64,000 nt of DNA, from positions 1-64,000 of the forward strand of contig DBQP01000010.1 in assembly GCA_002305265.1 (NCBI GenBank). Direction: 5' to 3'. Below, one piece after another: positions 16,404-24,920 of the stretch; the stretch's first letter is position 1; every line of letters starts with the position of its first letter. The notes beneath the pieces are model-generated. The model saw nothing but the letters and a program-made list of their open reading frames with translations, was not told the DNA's origin and made no database searches. Position numbers and translations under genes: made by a program. Source of the DNA: Prevotellaceae bacterium UBA1391 (GTDB lineage: Bacteria; Bacteroidota; Bacteroidia; Bacteroidales; Bacteroidaceae).

Positions 16404-17605
16404 CGTTCCTCGTTAGGGTGAGCCAGGTAATAGGCGCGCAGGGGCGTCGATGTCACCTTGATGAATCCTTTTGCCTCCTCAGAGCTCCACGCCTTGGCCG
16501 TCTCGCCATATTCGCCCAGCTTGTTCTTGACGAGGTCGTTCGGCGACTCTACGCCGATGGTCTGGAAACCGAGCGGACGCAGTTCGAGCGTCACCTCGCC
16601 CGTCACGTTGCGCTGCGAGCTCGTCAGCATGGCCTCGATGTCGGGCATCACCGGCTCGAGATACTGGCTCTCGTGGAGGAACATGCCGTACCAGTTGCTC
16701 ACCTGGTCCTTCCAATACTGCTGCCATTTGCTGAGCACAAATTTCTCCAGGAAGCGATGGGCACCGATGATGAGCATGGGGGCTGCGGCCTCGAAGCCTA
16801 CACGGCCCTTGATGCCGATGATCGTGTCGCCCACGTGGCAGTCGCGTCCGATGCCATAAGCTGCGCCGATTTCCTCCACCTTCTGGATGGCGGCAATCTT
16901 GTCGTCGAAGTGCTCGCCGTTCACGCTGCACAGCTCGCCCTTGTCGAAGCCCAGCTTCAGCAGCTCAGGTCCTTCCTTCGTCACATGCTTGAGGTAGGCC
17001 GACTCAGGAAGACCCTGCGCCGAGTCGAGAATCTCGCCTCCGCAGATGCTGGTACCCCAGATGCCGACGTTGTATGAATACTTCAGCTTGGTGAAGTCGG
17101 CGAAATAGCCGTTGGCGTTCAGATAGTCCACCTCCTCCTGCCGCGAGAGATTGCGGTCGCGGGTGAGCGTGATGATTTCCACGCCCGGCGCCTTCACGAG
17201 GAAGGTCATATCGAAGCGCACCTGGTCGTTGCCGGCGCCCGTACTGCCGTGCGCGATGGCATCGGCACCAATCTCCTTGGCATACGCCGCAATGGCAAGC
17301 GCCTGGAAGATGCGCTCCGAGGAGACGGAAATCGGATAGCAGTTGTTGCGCAGCACATTGCCGAAGACCATGTACTTGATGCTCTTCTCATAGTATTCCT
17401 GGGTCACGTCGAGCGTCACATATTTCACGGCGCCCAGCTTGTAGGCGTTCTCCTCGTTCTGCCGGAGCTGCTCCTCGCTGAAGCCGCCCGTGTTGGCACA
17501 GGCCGCATAGACTTCATAACCCATTTCCTTGGTGAGGTACATCACGTTGTAGCTCGTGTCCAGTCCGCCTGAAAAGGCTACAACCACTTTCTTCTTGTCT
17601 GCCAT
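16400..17605 (-). CDS. argG: Argininosuccinate synthase
   Basis: 401 residues, normal for the family. The ATP pyrophosphatase P-loop is VVAFSGGLDTSYN near residue 10, and the STGAGNDQVRFD segment is where citrulline and aspartate are bound. It joins citrulline and aspartate with ATP. It follows the GNAT gene by 14 bp and overlaps argC by 4 bp, in the middle of the operon. Confidence 0.96.
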   Translation of the reverse strand: MADKKKVVVAFSGGLDTSYNVMYLTKEMGYEVYAACANTGGFSEEQLRQNEENAYKLGAVKYVTLDVTQEYYEKSIKYMVFGNVLRNNCYPISVSSERIFQALAIAAYAKEIGADAIAHGSTGAGNDQVRFDMTFLVKAPGVEIITLTRDRNLSRQEEVDYLNANGYFADFTKLKYSYNVGIWGTSICGGEILDSAQGLPESAYLKHVTKEGPELLKLGFDKGELCSVNGEHFDDKIAAIQKVEEIGAAYGIGRDCHVGDTIIGIKGRVGFEAAAPMLIIGAHRFLEKFVLSKWQQYWKDQVSNWYGMFLHESQYLEPVMPDIEAMLTSSQRNVTGEVTLELRPLGFQTIGVESPNDLVKNKLGEYGETAKAWSSEEAKGFIKVTSTPLRAYYLAHPNEER

Positions 17606-17619
17606 AACTTATTTCTTTT

Positions 17620-18279
17620 CTAATGTGATTCCTGTTCTATTGTCTGATGCTCCGCCGGCTGTCCGGCGGACAACGGCGGCAATCCCTCGATGCGACGGAT
17701 GCGGTCCAGCACCTCATTGGGTATCTTGGCAGGCAGATGCTCCTCGGGATCGTAGAGCATGCCCGTGCAGATGCAGTATTTCCGTTCCGTGCGGTGGAGC
17801 ACATCCACGTTCACACAGCCCTCGCAGCCCCGCCAGAATGCCTCGTCGTCGGTCAGCTCGGCAAAGGTCACGGGCTTGTAGCCCAGCTGCGTGTTCATAG
17901 TCATGACGGCTGCACCGCTCGTCAGCGAGAAGATCTTGGCATGCGGCCAGCGCGTGCGCGCCAGCGAGAACGTCATGTCCTTGATGCGCTTCGCCAGGCC
18001 CAGTCCCCGATAGTCGGGATGAACGATCAGGCCCGACGTCGTGACATACTGCTTGTTTCCCCATGTCTCGATATAGCTGAATCCGGCGAAACGGTCGCCG
18101 GAGAGCGCGATGACCGCCTTCGCCTCGCGCATTTTCGTCACCAGATACTCGTGTGTCCGCGTAGCGATGCCTGTGCCGCGAACCTTCGCGGCCTCCTCGA
18201 TGGTCTGCAGAATCGTGTCCACGTAGCGCTCGTGGCTGGCATCTGCCACCAGTATTTCAATGTTATCCTTGTTGTCCAT
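17620..18279 (-). CDS. GNAT acyltransferase of the arginine operon, candidate N-acylglutamate synthase
   Basis: 219 residues from the ATG at 18279 (MDNKDNIEILVADASHERYV); a longer frame to 18366 adds a basic leader without family resemblance, so I prefer the inner start. The GNAT acyl-CoA loop is GLIVHPDYRGLGLAKRIKD near 105. The C-terminal third has a Cys-rich patch (CEGCVNVD, RKYCICTG). Its place between argR and argG in an operon lacking argA or argJ suggests it makes the first acylated intermediate (acetyl- or succinyl-glutamate). That role is inferred from position. Confidence 0.8.
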   Translation of the reverse strand: MDNKDNIEILVADASHERYVDTILQTIEEAAKVRGTGIATRTHEYLVTKMREAKAVIALSGDRFAGFSYIETWGNKQYVTTSGLIVHPDYRGLGLAKRIKDMTFSLARTRWPHAKIFSLTSGAAVMTMNTQLGYKPVTFAELTDDEAFWRGCEGCVNVDVLHRTERKYCICTGMLYDPEEHLPAKIPNEVLDRIRRIEGLPPLSAGQPAEHQTIEQESH

Positions 18280-18384
18280 TGAATCTTTACTCCGTTTTTT
18301 CTCAATATCAAAAGTCCGGCCATGAATCCATTCCCCGACTGAACGCCGCGTGCGCCGGGGAAACATCCGATGGCCATCCAGCCT

Positions 18385-18855
18385 TTATGCCGGAATGATA
18401 TCAGCCAGCATCTCGCGCACCTCGTCGCGTGAGCTGCCCTCCTCCAGCACAATCAAAATGGTGTCGTCTCCCGCAATCGTTCCGATGATCTGCGGCACGT
18501 TGGCATTGTCGATGTCGTAGGCAATGCTGCTCGCATAGCCCGGGCGCGTCTTGATGACGCCCAGATTGCCGGAAAAGCGCAGCGACAGAAAACCACTGAA
18601 CATCATCATCTCCTGCGCCGGACGATGCTCTTTCACGCGACGATACATGGCGTTGTTGGGGAGCACGTACACGGGACGGCCTTGGTTGGAGATGGCCTTC
18701 GAAACCTTCAGCTGCTTCAGGTCGCGCGAGAGTGTGGCCTGGGTGACGACGATTCCTTCTTCGGCAAGAACTTTCAGAATGTCCTCCTGACTTCCTACTT
18801 CTCTGCTCGAGATGATGATCTTGATGGTGTCAAGTCTTTGCGCTTTCTTGTTCAT
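18385..18855 (-). CDS. argR: Arginine repressor
   Basis: 156 residues, normal length. The N-terminal winged helix (about 1-70) includes SQEDILKVL and TQATLSRDLKQL; the C-terminal hexamerisation and arginine-binding part ends with GTIAGDDTILIVL, where the GTIAGDDT motif carries the arginine-contacting aspartates. It is first in the operon, 105 bp before the GNAT gene. A candidate ARG box sits three bases upstream of its start codon, so it probably represses itself and the genes behind it. Confidence 0.96.
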   Translation of the reverse strand: MNKKAQRLDTIKIIISSREVGSQEDILKVLAEEGIVVTQATLSRDLKQLKVSKAISNQGRPVYVLPNNAMYRRVKEHRPAQEMMMFSGFLSLRFSGNLGVIKTRPGYASSIAYDIDNANVPQIIGTIAGDDTILIVLEEGSSRDEVREMLADIIPA

Positions 18856-18857
18856 GT

Positions 18858-18875
18858 CATGTATTTATATTCATA
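18858..18875 (-). promoter_or_regulatory. Candidate ARG box (ArgR operator)
   Basis: Read on the - strand, TATGAATATAAATACATG matches the enterobacterial ARG box WNTGAATWWWWATTCANW at 16 of 18 positions. It lies between the -7 element and the argR start codon, a position where a bound repressor would block transcription or elongation. Confidence 0.5.
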
Positions 18876-18883
18876 ATTACGCT

Positions 18884-18915
18884 GCAAAATTACATCAATT
18901 CTGAAAACTATGCAA
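18884..18915 (-). promoter_or_regulatory. Promoter of the arginine operon
   Basis: -33 TTGC (18915-18912), 19-bp spacer, -7 TAATTTTGC (18892-18884). The expected transcription start is close to the ARG box. Confidence 0.65.
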
Positions 18916-19345
18916 GAAAAAAGCCGGTTTTCTCGCATATTATACGAATATTTCGCATCCAACCCGCAAAATACGCGATAATTATGCACTAAATCGCCTG
19001 CATCATGCTCTCCTTGCCACACCCGAACATCTTTGGCGACGGCATCCCATTTCCCCATACCATCCTTTTTTTCTACAGAGATGGCACTCCAGTCAAGGCT
19101 TGTCTTCACCGACACAATCGCCTTCTACTCCATTTCAGCATCAAACCGATTTCCCGTATCCAGTCTTGCCGCGCACTCCACGCACCGAATCCTCACTGCG
19201 CCGGCTGGCGTTTGAGCGACAAACAACGACCTGCCGCCTTCGGAAACGAAATCGGGGACTCGCGACGCCAAAGGCAGACGTCCTGCGCATCTACAGGCTG
19301 TTCCCAACACTGATGATTACGCCTGAAACACTCGCACATGGACAC

Positions 19346-19399
19346 GAAGGCCTTCGCGAACCGACACGAAGGCCTTCGTCGTGCGCTGCGAAGGCCTTC
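19346..19399. repeat. GAAGGCCTTC triplet array B
   Basis: Perfect decamers at 19346, 19368 and 19390, step 22 bp. The same step continues with a different unit sequence from 19433 on. Confidence 0.97.
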
Positions 19400-19432
19400 G
19401 TGATTGTGTGGAGACGTCTGCGATGATGAGCG

Positions 19433-19542
19433 TAGGCGGAGCGAGGGTGCAGTCATGGCGAGGACGGTGCAGACAGTTGGCGAAGGAGATGAAGATTGTT
19501 GGCGAGGAAGATGCAGAGATTTGGCGAGGGGACAGACGATGA
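19433..19542. repeat. 22-bp tandem array with GGCGAGG core
   Basis: Five degenerate units begin at 19433, 19455, 19477, 19499 and 19521, each starting near TTGGCGAGG (variants TAGGCGGAG, ATGGCGAGG, TTGGCGAAG). The first starts 43 bp after the last GAAGGCCTTC of array B, one base short of two steps. Confidence 0.85.
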
Positions 19543-19582
19543 GGGGGGTGGCGTGGACGGGAAGGTGTGAGCGGGGGACAAG

Positions 19583-19618
19583 AAAACTTGCGCAGGAGCG
19601 TGGGGGCTCCTGCGCAAG
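19583..19618 (-). terminator. Terminator of the CotH/lamin-tail gene
   Basis: Thirteen-bp perfect stem, CTTGCGCAGGAGC (19587-19599) with its complement at 19606-19618, followed on the - strand by TTTTCT. Confidence 0.8.
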
Positions 19619-19636
19619 CAGAGGGGTTCGACGCTG

Positions 19637-19735
19637 GCCGGACAGTGTGGCGGCAAGGTCTGTGGGGAGGGACGAAACTTGCCGGACAGTGCGGCGGCGA
19701 GGTCAACAAGGGTCGGCGCTTGCCGCGAAATGCGG
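19637..19735. repeat. Degenerate 44-bp repeat
   Basis: GCCGGACAGTG starts at 19637 and 19681 (44 bp, twice 22), each followed by CGGC-rich sequence; a weaker third copy GCCGCGAAATG begins at 19722, eight bases before the coding region ends nearby. Confidence 0.6.
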
Positions 19736-19743
19736 CGGCGGAA

Positions 19744-22700
19744 TCAGCGGTGGATGAACTTCACGCTGACCTGCTGGCCTGTGCTGCTCGTGGCACGTGC
19801 GATATAAGTGCCCGTCGGGAGATCGGCGATGGCCACGGAGGCACGGTCGTCGGTGAGACGGAGGCGATGCTCACGCACGAGCTGGCCGCTGGCGGCATAG
19901 ATGGAGAGGGTGGCCGATGTGGCATCCTCGTCGCGCACGAGCAGGGTCTGGCCCACGAGATGGAGGCTCAGGCTGCCGTCTGTCGTGAGGTGGACGTCGT
20001 CGATGCCTGCGGCAATCGGATCGTAGACGTAGAGCGTGGCGTAGGACGTGAGCACGTTGGGCGTGTCGATGGTGGGGAGCGTCATCACGTAGATGGAGTC
20101 GGTGCCGTCGGGATAGCGTCCCATGCTCTGCGTGCCTTCATGCACAGTGTAGTGGAAGGTGTCGCTCCAGCTGCGGTCGGCTGCGGTGAGCACGACGTCG
20201 CCGCCCTCTGCCGCCAGTTTGAAGGTGGCGTGCAGCTGGCTGAGGGGCTCGAGCTTGTCGCACCAGATGATGCGGTAGCCACGGGCGGGGATGATGGTGG
20301 AGGTTTCTGTGGCCTCGGCGCTGATGACGTATTTCTGCGGTTTGTCGACATTGTCGCTGAGGTACATGCCTGCGAGGTCGATGTCCTCGTCGGTCGTGTT
20401 GTAGAGCTCCACCCAGTCGTTCTTCTTGAAATACTCGTTGAGGTGGATGCTGTTGGCTGCGCTCACCTCGTTGACGCGCACCGGTGTCATGCCGCTGGCG
20501 GCAAGCTCCTCTGCGGTCAGTGGTTCGTAGACGGCGCGCAGATTGTAGGTGCGGCCTGCCGTCAGCTCGTAATCAGGCGAGGTGGAGACGATGCTGCCGG
20601 AGAGCTCCACGGACGACTGGCTGAGGGAGGCGTCCCAATAGATGTCGGACGACGAGGCGCTGGTGTTGTGTACTTCGACGGCGATCACGTTGTTGCCCTT
20701 CTTGAAGAGTTCGGTGGCGAGGGTCATCGTGCCCTGCAGGGGGGCATCGCTTGCGTAGGCTGAGGAATACGTATTGTAGCTGATGGCGCCGGCGGGCATG
20801 TTGACGCGTCCGGCTTCGGTGCCGTTCACGTAGATGACGAAGCCGTCGTCGATGGCATAGTTCAGCGTAAAGACGTCGTCGGAGGCGGGAGCCGTGGCCA
20901 GGTTCACCGTCTGGCGGAAATAGTAGGTGGGGCGCTTGACTGCGGCGTTGGTGCCATAGTCGAGCTGTGTGTTGAGGCCGCGCGTGTTGTTGACGTCCGA
21001 CGTGGCATAGCCGAGCGGGGCGAGTCCGGTGCTCCATCTGTCGGAGAAGGTGGCAGACGTCCAGTCGACGCCGTCGAGCGAACCGCTCGTGTAGTAGTTC
21101 CACGACGAGCCGAGGCTCAGGATGGTTTTCGAGGCGGCGGCGCCGACGCTCTTCCAGCCGGCGAAGCGATAGCCGGCGGGCGCGCTGGCCGAGAGCGTGA
21201 CGGGAGAGAAGAGCGTGCCGCTGAAGGCACCCGTGGGCACTTCAATGCCGTTGACGTAGATGCGGCCGTCGGAGAGACCCGTGGAGAGCTGGGCCGTCAT
21301 CGCCGCGCTCTGGGTGAGCTTCATGGGGCTATAGGCACGCATGGAATTGATGAGCGTGGACTGGCGTCCGGCCAGCGAGTTCTTGACGGCATTGGAGGAG
21401 CTGCCGCTGTTGGAGGCGGGATAGAGACCATCGTAGGCCATCATCGGACTGACGCGCGCGACAAGCTCGTCGACCACGGCATTCACGCGGGCGGGGTCGA
21501 ACACGCTGCCGGCCACCAGACAGAAGGTGTCGATGAAGCGCTTGCGGAACGTGTCGTTCTTGAGCAAGTTGAGGAAAAGGGTGACGACTTTCACCTCCTG
21601 GGTGATCTGCGTCTGCTTGTCGTAGAGCCAGTTGAAGGTGTAGGTCTTCTCCTGCTGGAAGGCAGTGAACGGATCGGAGCGCGCGAAGGAAGCATCGAGG
21701 TCGAAGAGCACGAAGCGGAACCTGCCGTCCTCCACGCGCGAGCGGAATGCCTTCGAGTTGTTGTGGGGCCAGTCGTTGCCACCGAGATAGAGCTCGACGG
21801 CCATGTAGTTGATATACTCGTCGATGTCGAGACGCTGGCAGATTTCCTCATAGACTTCGTTGGAAGCGGCTTCCGTCGACAGATTGACGAGTTCGAGGAA
21901 GGCGGCTGGCGTTCCCTCCTTCTGCACGTAGCCGGAGTCGGGGCTCATCTCGAACTGGTCGACGAGGTCGTTGTCGTAGCCGTAGTTCGAATAGGCATAG
22001 TGCTTGTTGTTCGGCTCGCGCATGTTGATGACGCCGGCATAGGCGCCGTTGATGAACTGCACGACGGGCTGGTAGGCCTGATATTCAACTTTCAAGCCAC
22101 TCGTGCTGACGATCATCTGCAGCAAGGCATCCTTCAGACGCCAGTAGTTGTCGTTGCCGCCGTTGCGTATCTGGAGCACCTTGTGCTTGTTGTAAGGTTT
22201 GTCGGCGAAGAAAGCGTAGTCCATCGAGTTGAGATTCTCAAACACGCGGTCCGCCTTCAGCTTGTAGCTGTGAGGCTCCCACGCACGGCTCCAGCCGCCT
22301 GCCGCCGAGATGTGGACTTCCTGATTGAAGGCCATTTGATTCGTCGGCGTGATCAGCTCGAAGTTGACCGGACGCTCCCACTCCATGTTCCAGTTGCAGG
22401 GCGTAGACTGACCCAGACCGGGACGGCCGTTGACACCGCGCACGAAGATGCCCATCTCGTCGCTGTAGAGATGCTTCGCGTCGGTCACGATGCTCACGAC
22501 GGGCAAGGTGTACTCGCGGTCCTGACGCAGGTAGGAGCGCGTGACGACGGCGCTGGGCAGCATGCCGTCCTGGAAGAGGCGGAAGCGGAAAGTCGTCGTC
22601 TGCGAGATGCTGAAGATACCGGTGAGCGACGTCATTCCGTTGTTGTCGCTGGGCGCGCTTCCGTCGGTCGTATATTTGAGGGTGGCGCCCTGCGGTATGC

Positions 22701-24099
22701 TGACGACTACTTGCAGCGTTCCCGTGAAGAACTGGGCATCCTTGTCCACTTGCGGTGCGGCCAGACGGTCCTCGGAGAACGTGCTCGTCGCGTTGGAGGC
22801 GCCCGGTGTCGGCTGTGCGGTCATGCCCCAGATGTCGCCGCCGTCCGCCCTGCGCGCATAGCTCGTGCGGCTGACGGTGGCAGGATAGGTCTGCGAGGAG
22901 AGCAGCACTCCCTGCGGGCTGGAGATGTAGATGCTGCCTCCTTCCGGACTCAGCTTGAAATTGACTTGCGTGGGGTCGTCCTCGTGGTGGTCAAACCAAA
23001 TGACTCTGTAGCCGTGTCCGGGGACAACGCCATACGTGCTCGACAATTTGAACTTCTTGAGGTTCGTCTCGTCGTCGCTGACATAGTATCCGCTGATGCC
23101 GGCGGCGAAGTCTGTCGGGTTGTAGAGCTCGATCCAGCTGCCGTAATTCCACGACGGATCGACGAACATGTCGACGTTTGACGCCTGCACTTCGTTGATG
23201 ATGAGGGTTTCGGCCGTCGCCGCATTGTCGCGGACGCGAATCGTGCGGCGTGCGCTGGCGCCGAGCGGATCCCGCGAAGTGGCGGTGATGGAGGCCAGTC
23301 CGGACTTCAGCGCCGTGACGACGCCGTTTCCGTCGACTGTCGCCACGGTCTCGTTGCTGGATGACCAGATCAGATTCTGGAAGGTGGCGTTGGCGGGATA
23401 AATCACGAAGGGCAGCTGTCTGACTTCTCCTGTGATGTAGTTCTGCACGCCGGTGCCGATGGTGATGGAGTCGATGCAGACGACTTCGCCCCAGTATTCG
23501 AGCGTGAAGTTATCCCAGATGGCCCAGCTGTTGTTCTGATGGTTGGTGTTGCGGATACCGAAGCGGAGCGTCCCGTCGGTGACCTCGACCTCCATGGTCT
23601 GCCGATACTGGCCTGCGGAGAAGCATGCCTGTGCCGTTGCCATGTTGTTGGGGAAGTAGGGACCGGAGGAGCCGTTGCTGGCCCACCAGCCGTCGCCGCT
23701 CGCCGTGGTCTGCTGCACGCTGTAGGTGCTCAGCAGCGGCTGCTGCGTGGCGTTGGCATAGAGGTATGCGGTAATGTTTTCCGTGCCGCTCTGGTATTGC
23801 CGGTAGGAGACGTCGTTGGACCCCACGCGGTAGTAGGCGGAGACGCCCAGCCGGTACTTGCCGTTGGGCAGCCCCGTGAGATTCTGATAGACGTCGAAGT
23901 TGCCATTCCACACTTCCATGCACTGCGCATTGAAGTTCATGCTGCCGTCGTGGGTTTCAGTCCACCCGGTGGCATTGCCCGCGTCGAACGTCGGATTCGC
24001 GATGAGCGACGTGCGGTCGATCCATTCCACGTACTGTGCCTGAGCCGGAATGACCGACAGAAGCATCAGACAGGCGGTTAAGAGCTGCTTATTTTTCAT
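19744..24099 (-). CDS. Giant secreted CotH-like/lamin-tail-domain protein with type IX sorting domain
   Basis: 1451 residues from ATG 24099, which begins a signal peptide (MKNKQLLTACLML ... AQAQ); the open frame upstream lacks resemblance. Order: binding-type sandwich (about 25-190), bacterial Ig-like domain (223-276), first lamin-tail domain (about 298-400, LIINEVQASN), chitobiase-like C-terminal domain (450-485, YTTDGSAPSD), CotH kinase-like domain (about 525-800, with IRNGGND and LFDLDASFA), jelly-roll region, second lamin-tail domain (about 1200-1325), sorting domain (about 1395-1451, LSIYAASGQLVREHRLRL). Probably exported to the surface by the type IX system. CotH relatives can be protein kinases; activity here is unproven. 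It is transcribed alone. Confidence 0.85.
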   Translation of the reverse strand: MKNKQLLTACLMLLSVIPAQAQYVEWIDRTSLIANPTFDAGNATGWTETHDGSMNFNAQCMEVWNGNFDVYQNLTGLPNGKYRLGVSAYYRVGSNDVSYRQYQSGTENITAYLYANATQQPLLSTYSVQQTTASGDGWWASNGSSGPYFPNNMATAQACFSAGQYRQTMEVEVTDGTLRFGIRNTNHQNNSWAIWDNFTLEYWGEVVCIDSITIGTGVQNYITGEVRQLPFVIYPANATFQNLIWSSSNETVATVDGNGVVTALKSGLASITATSRDPLGASARRTIRVRDNAATAETLIINEVQASNVDMFVDPSWNYGSWIELYNPTDFAAGISGYYVSDDETNLKKFKLSSTYGVVPGHGYRVIWFDHHEDDPTQVNFKLSPEGGSIYISSPQGVLLSSQTYPATVSRTSYARRADGGDIWGMTAQPTPGASNATSTFSEDRLAAPQVDKDAQFFTGTLQVVVSIPQGATLKYTTDGSAPSDNNGMTSLTGIFSISQTTTFRFRLFQDGMLPSAVVTRSYLRQDREYTLPVVSIVTDAKHLYSDEMGIFVRGVNGRPGLGQSTPCNWNMEWERPVNFELITPTNQMAFNQEVHISAAGGWSRAWEPHSYKLKADRVFENLNSMDYAFFADKPYNKHKVLQIRNGGNDNYWRLKDALLQMIVSTSGLKVEYQAYQPVVQFINGAYAGVINMREPNNKHYAYSNYGYDNDLVDQFEMSPDSGYVQKEGTPAAFLELVNLSTEAASNEVYEEICQRLDIDEYINYMAVELYLGGNDWPHNNSKAFRSRVEDGRFRFVLFDLDASFARSDPFTAFQQEKTYTFNWLYDKQTQITQEVKVVTLFLNLLKNDTFRKRFIDTFCLVAGSVFDPARVNAVVDELVARVSPMMAYDGLYPASNSGSSSNAVKNSLAGRQSTLINSMRAYSPMKLTQSAAMTAQLSTGLSDGRIYVNGIEVPTGAFSGTLFSPVTLSASAPAGYRFAGWKSVGAAASKTILSLGSSWNYYTSGSLDGVDWTSATFSDRWSTGLAPLGYATSDVNNTRGLNTQLDYGTNAAVKRPTYYFRQTVNLATAPASDDVFTLNYAIDDGFVIYVNGTEAGRVNMPAGAISYNTYSSAYASDAPLQGTMTLATELFKKGNNVIAVEVHNTSASSSDIYWDASLSQSSVELSGSIVSTSPDYELTAGRTYNLRAVYEPLTAEELAASGMTPVRVNEVSAANSIHLNEYFKKNDWVELYNTTDEDIDLAGMYLSDNVDKPQKYVISAEATETSTIIPARGYRIIWCDKLEPLSQLHATFKLAAEGGDVVLTAADRSWSDTFHYTVHEGTQSMGRYPDGTDSIYVMTLPTIDTPNVLTSYATLYVYDPIAAGIDDVHLTTDGSLSLHLVGQTLLVRDEDATSATLSIYAASGQLVREHRLRLTDDRASVAIADLPTGTYIARATSSTGQQVSVKFIHR

Positions 24100-24182
24100 G
24101 TTCAGGTGTTGTTTTTCAAGTCTTTTCAAGTTAGTAGCATCTCCAGTCATCCCAATCAGGACGCTTGCGGAGTTTCCAAAAC

Positions 24183-24214
24183 GCAAAGATAAAGGATTTC
24201 GTCCAAACCACCAA
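24183..24214 (-). promoter_or_regulatory. Promoter of the CotH/lamin-tail gene
   Basis: -33 TTGG (24214-24211), 19-bp spacer, -7 TATCTTTGC (24191-24183), 84 bp upstream of the chosen start. It supports the start at 24099 because the longer frame would begin upstream of the promoter. Confidence 0.7.
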
Positions 24215-24269
24215 TTTTTATTCCCTGCATTTTTTCTTCCCACTGATTTTGTGGAAGGTGGCGGCATTT

Positions 24270-24301
24270 TTCGCCTGTGAAAGAAAAAAACCGTATCTTT
24301 G
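24270..24301 (+). promoter_or_regulatory. Promoter of the NUDIX gene
   Basis: TTCG at 24270-24273 and -7 TATCTTTG at 24294-24301, spacer 20 bp, about 55 bp before the ATG at 24357. It is divergent from the preceding promoter. Confidence 0.5.
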
Positions 24302-24356
24302 TCTTCGCAATTGCCGGCACGGCCTGCTGTCGGGCTGCCGAAACGATTCGAAACAG

Positions 24357-24920
24357 ATGAAAGACAACGCAAACGAACTGCTGCCCATCGTCGACGAGGT
24401 GGGCAATATCCTGGATGCTGCTACGCGCGGCGAATGCCACAACGGCAGCAAGCGGCTGCATCCGGTCGTCCACCTACATGTGCTGAACGAGCAAGGCGAC
24501 ATCTTTCTGCAGAAGCGCCCGCACTGGAAAGACGTACAGCCCGGCCGCTGGGACACGGCCGTCGGCGGCCACGTCGACTTCGGCGAGGGAGTGGAGCAGG
24601 CGCTGCGGCGCGAGGCACGCGAGGAACTGGGCCTGGACATCCGCGGCTGGGTGGACGGGACGGACGAGGCGCGCGAGGGCAAGGTGTGCCAGCTGTGCCA
24701 GTATGTATTCGAATCGTCGGTCGAGCGCGAGCTGGTGTTCGTCCATGTCACCACGCAGAGCGAAGGCATCTGCCCGTCTGAGGAGACGGACGGCGGCCGC
24801 TTCTGGACGCGCGCCGACATCGAGGCGGCCCGCGGTCAGGGCGTGCTCACGCCCAACTTCGAGCAGGAATACGACCGCATCGCGCCGCTGCTCCCCGCCC
24901 CCAACCCGTCGGAAGCATGA
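24357..24920 (+). CDS. NUDIX hydrolase, Idi/YfcD-like
   Basis: 187 residues from ATG 24357, downstream of a -7 element. The NUDIX box starts GGHVDFGEG and continues EQALRREAREELGLD (about residues 71-95). The N-terminal part resembles NUDIX proteins of the isopentenyl-diphosphate isomerase-like type (IVDEVGNILDAATRGECHNG). The likely reaction is cleavage of a nucleoside diphosphate-linked compound; the substrate is not visible. Its stop overlaps the start of the acyltransferase gene (ATGA), so both are made together. Confidence 0.85.
   Translation: MKDNANELLPIVDEVGNILDAATRGECHNGSKRLHPVVHLHVLNEQGDIFLQKRPHWKDVQPGRWDTAVGGHVDFGEGVEQALRREAREELGLDIRGWVDGTDEAREGKVCQLCQYVFESSVERELVFVHVTTQSEGICPSEETDGGRFWTRADIEAARGQGVLTPNFEQEYDRIAPLLPAPNPSEA

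Larger units (their letters stand above)
18856..19743. other. 888-bp gene-free gap with composite 22-bp arrays
   Basis: From the argR promoter to the 3' end of the CotH-type gene. It holds the argR promoter and operator, repeat arrays (19346-19399, 19433-19542, 19637-19735) and a terminator (19583-19618). Between 18930 and 19340 I see no feature. Confidence 0.6.

Noticed and set aside
19005..19313. 102-codon + strand frame between argR and the CotH-type gene
   Set aside because: No recognisable domain, overlapping frames of similar length on both strands, and no promoter or start context.
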